Assembly (NCBI GenBank): GCA_023078555.1
Contig: CM041200.1
Coordinates: 4,926,936 to 4,990,935 of the forward strand
DNA length: 64,000 nt
DNA from: Ulva prolifera
Taxonomy: Eukaryota > Chlorophyta > Ulvophyceae > Ulvales > Ulvaceae
Direction of reading: 5' to 3'
The stretch's first letter is position 1. Each line of letters begins with the position of its first letter. Made by a program: the position numbers and the translations under genes. Below the pieces are notes generated by a model, which saw nothing but the letters and a program-made list of their open reading frames with translations, did not search any database and had not been told where the DNA came from. Shown piece by piece: positions 58,701 to 64,000 of this stretch.

Positions 58701-61700
58701 GCGTTCTAGTTCCCCAAGTTCTAGTGGTTGCTCGTGTGGCGGCCGCTCGCTTGGCTTGTTAGCTTGTTGTGTGTGTGTTAGCTTGATGTATTGATTTGCT
58801 TTGCCATACAATGGCCCGATATGTGTAACTTAGACTAATATCGACAAAACCTGACTGCCGGTGCCAGTGAGCTCCAACATCCAAAACAGCGCTCGCGTCG
58901 CACCAACTTGCGGGAGGATCCATTTAGGCTATGCGTGACTCAAACCACCAAAAAAACATGCACGACCACCAATAGGCAACAAGTTAGAAGCAGCAGCGGC
59001 TGCACTCAAGCACATGCCGGGCTGTGCTACAGGCTGTGCGCACCATTGCAAAGGCTGCAGAGGACATGCGGGGCTGCCAGCCGCTCTCGTCGGCGGGGAT
59101 CGGCTGCGGCAGCGGGGCGATGCGGCAGCTGCCGGACTGCCGCAGCATGACGAGCTCGTCGCCGCGGCGCAGGCGGTAGTCCCGGTCCGGGCACAGCAGG
59201 ATCGAGGCGCCGTTGATGACGCCCATCGGCGTGCACGTCGGGAAGCGAAACATGACGTCCTCAAAGAGCTCCCCCTCGAGCTGCGGGTGCTCCTCCATGC
59301 TGACCTGCAGCAGCACTCGCTGGAGCTGTCGGGCCATATGCGGTGTAGCGCTGGTGACTGTGGCCGCGCAAGGCTGCTCTGCGAATGCGAGGTTTGGTGT
59401 GACTGTGTGGTGCGCCATACGCTGTGCTGTAAATTAAAGTAAATCTGAATTTACTGAGCCGTATCCTATTGGAAACTGACAACTCTAGCTAACAGGACCA
59501 CATATGCCGTACTAGAATGGTGAGCTATGTCTAAAATCAAAGTGCACAGTGCATGTGCTGTCGAGTGCTGAGCCACAGGAGGGTGTCTGCAGCACAGATG
59601 TGCTTGCATTTGCGGCTGCAACCAGCTGTAGATTCGTTTGCGTCACCGTATCGCAGAGTGTGATGCATTTCCACCTGCACTTGTACACATGCTGCATCGT
59701 TTGCAGCCCACAACCTCACATTGCATTGCACTCGATGCAAGGGAGCAATCAAAGGTGCCATGCTTTGGCATAGTATGTATTGGTCAAGGTCGCTGTGGAA
59801 CAGAGAGATCGTGCACCTGGGCACCCAGCTACCGGGCAGCGCTGAGGTACAACAAACGAAACAGCGCGTGCAGGCCACCTGCAGGACTGCGCCAGCTGCA
59901 GGGCGGCGGTATGCCAAGCGCACCCTGGAATCAGACGAGAAGTCCCACAGCCTGCGGGTGGTCAGCCCAGCGATCGGCTGCCGCAGCATGCGCACCAGCC
60001 GCCGCGCATTCAGGCGGGCCGTCGCGACCGGAATCACACGCGGGGAGCATGCATACGTCACAGTCTCCACACTGTCCTGATTATATACCTGCACCAGCCT
60101 TCAGCAGTTTGGTCTGGCTGCATGGCATGATCGCGACAGTCCGAACAAAAGGCTGCCGCGTGTGTGGACACATCCGGAAGCAGATGCTGACGGTGGTCCA
60201 CAAGTCCAGAGGTCTGAGGCCACATCGCTGCTATAGGCCAGACCCCTGCTGGAGGCGTGCCTCAAAATGAATCATGTGAGTGGCGCAGCACCTCGCAGAT
60301 GATGTGGCCTGCCCTCTCTCGCTCTGGGCCCTCCTCCGGAGGCTGCATCTCGTCAAGCAGCACCGCAACACGCACCGACTGCGCATCAGCCTCGATAGGG
60401 CCCCTGCAAGGCTGCCGCTGCCAGTGTCAGCAAAAACGGTGTCCGCCGTTCCGACATATCATAATCAAAGCCATGTCGGCTGCGGCATGTGATGCGACAA
60501 CGACACAGAGTGATTGCATGTGGCATGGAGGCTGGCGAACTCAGTACCTGGACTGGTCCCCAAGAATGACGGTGGATGCTGCATAGTACGCGTTCACATT
60601 GTGGAGGTCTGGCTGTGTCAAGGGGTTGCCCTGCCGGAACACAAGCGTGCTGCCAAGCGTTTCGTCATTCAACATCGTCCTGCATCGCATGCAGACCAGG
60701 TTCAGCTGAAGGAGAATGACGGCGAAAGTCAATAGATTCACCTCTGACGTGCTGCCACCATCAAGTCTGGGGGCGCCCAGCAGATGCCGCAGCTGCATTT
60801 GCAAAAGGGAGCATGCAGCGGGTGAAGTCAAGGACGCACCTGAACCATGCTTGGATCTCCAATTTTGGTGTTTCGGTGAGGATCACGATTGTAGTGCCAC
60901 CGATGTCCTTGTATGCATGGCAGATCTGCACCAGATCGTCAGTTGACTCTCGCCACATGGTCTCTGTCAGGCGTGATGTCGAGACGAAAATGCTGAGGTG
61001 ACGACAAAGCGGGGGTGAGCAACAACAGCACGTGATGTCGTCGGTTGCACCTGCCTGGACACAGTCAGCAGCATTTCCCTGTCTCTGGGACTCCTGCCAA
61101 AGGCCAGCAGCAAAAAGTGCCCAGTTTCCAGCACTTGACTGCCGACCCGAACATTCTGCACGCATGCCCATCAGAATGTTGAAAATAGATACCAACGCGG
61201 TCAAATGACAGCCGATCATGCACACGACTTGTCCAAAGCTCCCAGTGCACCGGCCACGGTGATGGGAAGAGGGCCCATACCTCCTCTAGGCCTTCAAGGA
61301 AAGCCTGCTCCACAAGTGCAAGCACAAGCGCGAATGCCAAGAATCCGACCGTCGCCACACAAATAGAATACAACTGCATCGCATGAACGTATTTAGGCAG
61401 GCATAGGAGTTGGCTGGCTGCAGACAGTGAAGGCAAGTCCCCGCACAGGTGTAATAGCTGTATTTGGGGTTGAGGAGTGGACATGCCTGTAGTGGAAACA
61501 GCCCATCGTCATCGAACTCCCCAAAGACGAGCTTGTAAGTGGAGTACCTGCAAGGGATGCACCTGAATGTGCAGTGCATGCTAGCGAACTTATTCCTTCA
61601 CTTGCAGCAGGTGTTCACCAGGCTTTGCAGGAGTGTGTTGCTAGGATGCCACATGTAATCTGGTCGCCAAGCGTTGGCAATGTCTCATGGTTCCGGCTAT

Positions 61701-62749
61701 GGAAGCATGCATACACATCAATTTACAAACATACGTACATGCACTCATACGTAAGCACAAGCGTGTGCACAAATGCGAAGAACATGTCACAGATGGTCGC
61801 TCATGCACACAGGTCCGCAAACAAAAAGAAACATTGTGATACCGTGTTCAGAAAGCGGAAGGTCTGGGCACGCACAGTGAGTCCCAGAGAATGGGATCGC
61901 CTGAGATCGCTGCCCTGGCTAGTGCAAGGGCTGTCAACAACGCAACATTTGCGGCGATGAACAAGCTCAAATCATCCATCGTGCCCTGCAAACGCACGTG
62001 TCTTACGTCTTTCAGCAAGAATACCTTGAGAACGGCAAGCGTATCGTCAGTCATAACTGCCTTAGCAAGACCGCGAGACGTCCAAATGTGAAGGGGCTCG
62101 GCCAAAGTTGTACTGCAGATGCAGCCAAGCAACATTGCTGCATTCCTGCACCAGTGCTAAGGTGCCATGCAGTCCACCCGAACATACCTTTCTATTTATG
62201 TAGTAAGTATAGCGGATATAATCAAGTCCTGGCAAAGAAAGCAGCTTTTTCCAAAGCGAGCCGTCCTTCGCCTTGTCCCTGCTGTTAGTGCTAGTATTCG
62301 CCTTGATGATGCGTTTCGCAATCGGTCTCCAGACACTTGCATCATCTTCTTCTCTGTCGAATGAGCTTAGTGCTGGCTTTCCGTCCACTTTCGAGCTGCA
62401 TAGAGCGGCAAATCGAATTTGAATGCCACAAATACAACGTTTTCAAGCGAAGGGCAGACGTGCGAAGGAAACACGATCCATCAAACAATCAAATAGAAAT
62501 TGCCGCGCTATGACATCCATGAACGCGCTGATAGTCTTCGCAAGCAAGAACAATGTGGACATCTGCCACGGCGGGCCGGGGGAAATACAGGACCACGCAA
62601 ATGTAGCCAAGGACGCACGAGATACCGTTTCCGTTCCGTCCATTCTTCGCAGCAGCAACTTGTGAGCGGGATCGGCTCTTGTAAGAAGCTAGCGCAATTG
62701 AACGGGATGTTTGTCGACATGATGCTGTTGTCTGTCGTATACTACGCAT
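55726..62749 (-). CDS. CASTOR/POLLUX/PEC-family ion channel with two RCK-like domains
   Basis: A long minus-strand gene with about a dozen small exons. N-terminal candidates are MRSIRQTTASCRQTSRSIAL (ATG 62749, Ser/Arg-rich, transit-like) and a hydrophilic exon ending LDYIRYTYYINRK (donor at about 62188). Membrane segments follow at 61950-61290 (FIAANVALLTALALARAAI and SICVATVGFLAFALVLALVE). The cytosolic part matches the family block by block: VLETGHFLLLAFGRSPRDRE, GGTTIVILTETPKLEIQ, RQGNPLTQPDLHNVNAYYAA, DSVETVTYACSPRVIPVATA then RLVRMLRQP, LEGELFEDVMFRFPT with LRRGDELVML (about 59300-59150), HVLICGWKTRQFM (about 57870), DIAMVLCDERW (about 56830) and a final VLVGFYELPNGSSNPLKL to the stop at 55726. 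Members are cation (Ca2+/K+) channels of the nuclear envelope (CASTOR, POLLUX/DMI1) or plastid envelope (PEC1/2). Which membrane applies here is not shown. Exon borders are approximate. Confidence 0.82.
58081..58143. repeat. 34-bp spaced direct duplication in a channel-gene intron
   Basis: TGCTGTGGTCCTAGATGAGC plus nine further bases occurs at 58081-58109 and, without change, at 58115-58143. Confidence 0.9.
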
Positions 62750-63231
62750 CAGTGCCAAAATCAACAATCAAAAGAACGATAATATTCAATATGGTCAAGA
62801 TTAAGTATTCAATATGTTTGCCGACGTGCACGATCGCCCGAGCGATGAACGCAACGCTCGACGTCATACATAGCAGGTCATTGGCACAGAATGCATGCTG
62901 CACGAGGCGAACATTTCAGAGCGGCAATGTTGTTGTGTATGGATAATCTACGTAAGTACCTGCAGCGGGCTCTTGTTGCCGTAGGACGGTCTTCAATTTC
63001 GGCTTCCTACTTGTCGACACCCATGATGGGCATGATCGCAAACGCCGAAAGCCATGCGGGCGCAACAGAGTCCGTTTACACCCCGCAGCTATGGTCCGAG
63101 GCCATCGCTGCAACTCCAAAGAATTGTCAATGGACTCAACTATACGTCTGCATGATGCTGGAACCTGATTGGACATGTTGCAGCAGCCTGGAATGCAATG
63201 CTTTGCAATTCGAGCGTGAATCCAGCACTTG
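62750..63231. promoter_or_regulatory. Divergent intergenic region between channel gene and RF1 gene
   Basis: About 480 bases between divergent starts. It is AT-richer than its surroundings at 62745-62820. No distinct promoter motif was identified. Confidence 0.4.
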
Positions 63232-64000
63232 ATGTTGCAACGTGGACGTCACGTGTTAAACGAAGCTCGGCATGTGATTATTAATGTGGCAAATGAAGCA
63301 GCAGGTCCCTGGTTCCGCGGCCTTCACTGTGGGAGGCTGGGCAGCACTGCGCCCCACTTCCGAACCAATCAAGCGGATACATTTCTAGCCGGTTACAGCA
63401 CAGTCGCAAGATTTCAGCTGACAGAAGACGTGAAGCGCCAACTGCATGAATCAGTCTCGCAGCTGGACGCCCTCGTCCAGCAGCTGAACGATGCAGGTTC
63501 ATTGTCCAGCTCCCGAAGACAGAACCTGCAGCGCGACGTAAATCGCCTCCAGAACACAGCAGCTCAGCTATCAGAGTATGATCACCTTGATCGCGAGGTA
63601 CAGAGCATGTATTCTGTACTCTATTCGCTATGGAAGTGCGCAAACGTCAACGCACCAAATTTCCGCCCGGCCGCAGATTGACGAGTACAAGGCCCTCGCA
63701 GGAGATGATGAAGACTCAGATCTTAGAGAGTCTGCACAACTCGAGATCATTGCCCTGGAGAAGCAAAGGGAATCTGTCGAGCACAGCCTGCTGCTGAGCC
63801 TGCTACCCCATGATGATGTGGATGATCGTGATATCATGCTGGAAGTACGAGCGGCTGCAGGTGGTCAAGAAGCTGCTCTGTTCGCAGAGGAGCTGTTTGG
63901 CATGTACCAGGCATTCTCTGGTGAGGCCCGAGCTCCAATCTTTGTTGCACCTGAGCAATCCAAGGAACGAGCATGCACCCTGATAACCCGGCACGGTATG
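63232..64000 (+). CDS. Organellar class-I peptide chain release factor (RF1/PrfA type), 5' part
   Basis: Exon 1 (63232-63597, 122 codons) has a basic, acid-poor start (MLQRGRHVLNEARHVIINVA), consistent with a mitochondrial or plastid presequence. The N-terminal helical domain follows (KRQLHESVSQLDALVQQLND). The donor GAG/GTACAG joins in phase to exon 2 (63677-63920), which encodes IDEYKALAGDDEDSDLRESA, then LLSLLPHDDVDDRDIMLEVR and AAAGGQEAALFAEELFGMYQ. The last is the RF1 motif E-[IV]-R-A-[GA]-x-GG-x-EAALFA. The gene continues beyond the window, so the stop-codon-recognition (PxT) and catalytic GGQ motifs are not visible and the organelle cannot be decided. Confidence 0.88.

Overview
The window is nuclear DNA from a photosynthetic eukaryote, most likely a chlorophyte green alga of Trebouxiophyceae type. 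The genes are split by many short GT-AG introns. Coding regions are GC-rich and Ala/Pro/Ser/Arg-rich. The proteins are algal or plant in character: a TAP38/PPH1-type LHCII phosphatase, plant-type NDUFAF5, vacuolar ATPase subunit C, a CASTOR/POLLUX-family channel and an organellar release factor. There are no operons or Shine-Dalgarno sites. The lineage is an inference, because no rRNA or organellar marker is present.

Layout, left to right. 1-0.63 kb (-): 3'-incomplete gene for a probable thylakoid-lumen protein. 1.4-3.2 kb (+): PP2C phosphatase of the TAP38/PPH1 family. 3.4-7.7 kb (+): long MAP10-like protein. 8.2-9.5 kb (-): probable secreted FAS1-like, Cys-rich protein. 10.2-10.7 kb (-): small unidentified gene. 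10.8-13.7 kb: no convincing gene. 13.7-19.0 kb (+): unrecognised eight-exon gene, about 1114 aa. 19.4-21.2 kb (-): V-ATPase subunit C. 21.9-28.75 kb (+): GTPBP1-type GTPase with an unusual G4 motif. 28.95-29.4 kb (-): RNase-kappa-like membrane protein. 30.0-32.7 kb (+): DPM3 and Rab escort protein (REP), only 16 nt apart. 32.6-34.0 kb: truncated duplicate of the neighbouring coiled-coil gene. 34-40 kb: repeat-rich, gene-poor insert. 40.06-45.2 kb: a second copy of the REP 3' end, followed by the intact tail-anchored coiled-coil (golgin-like) gene (-). 46.2-47.9 kb (-): DUF3228 protein. 49.3-49.7 kb (+): possible terminal exon with a basic/AT-hook-like motif. 49.9-52.45 kb (-): NDUFAF5 methyltransferase-family complex I assembly factor. 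53.2-54.9 kb (-): transit-peptide-like exon followed by 56-residue disordered repeats. 55.7-62.75 kb (-): CASTOR/POLLUX/PEC-family channel. 63.2 kb to the end (+): 5' part of a class-I release factor (RF1).

The main candidate for an undescribed system is the repeat protein at 53.2-54.9 kb. Its architecture is that of a pyrenoid Rubisco linker: a plastid presequence, near-identical repeats of about 56 residues, very basic Ser/Arg/Pro/Ala-rich disorder, and one short helix-prone motif per repeat. It shares this architecture with EPYC1 but not the sequence. The second is the DPM3-REP pair, which looks like a bicistronic mRNA. The third is a local duplication that placed a broken golgin copy and a 6 kb repeat-rich insert between two formerly convergent neighbours.

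Exon coordinates were obtained by hand, using splice consensus, phase continuity and recalled family sequences. Where all phases close, this is stated.
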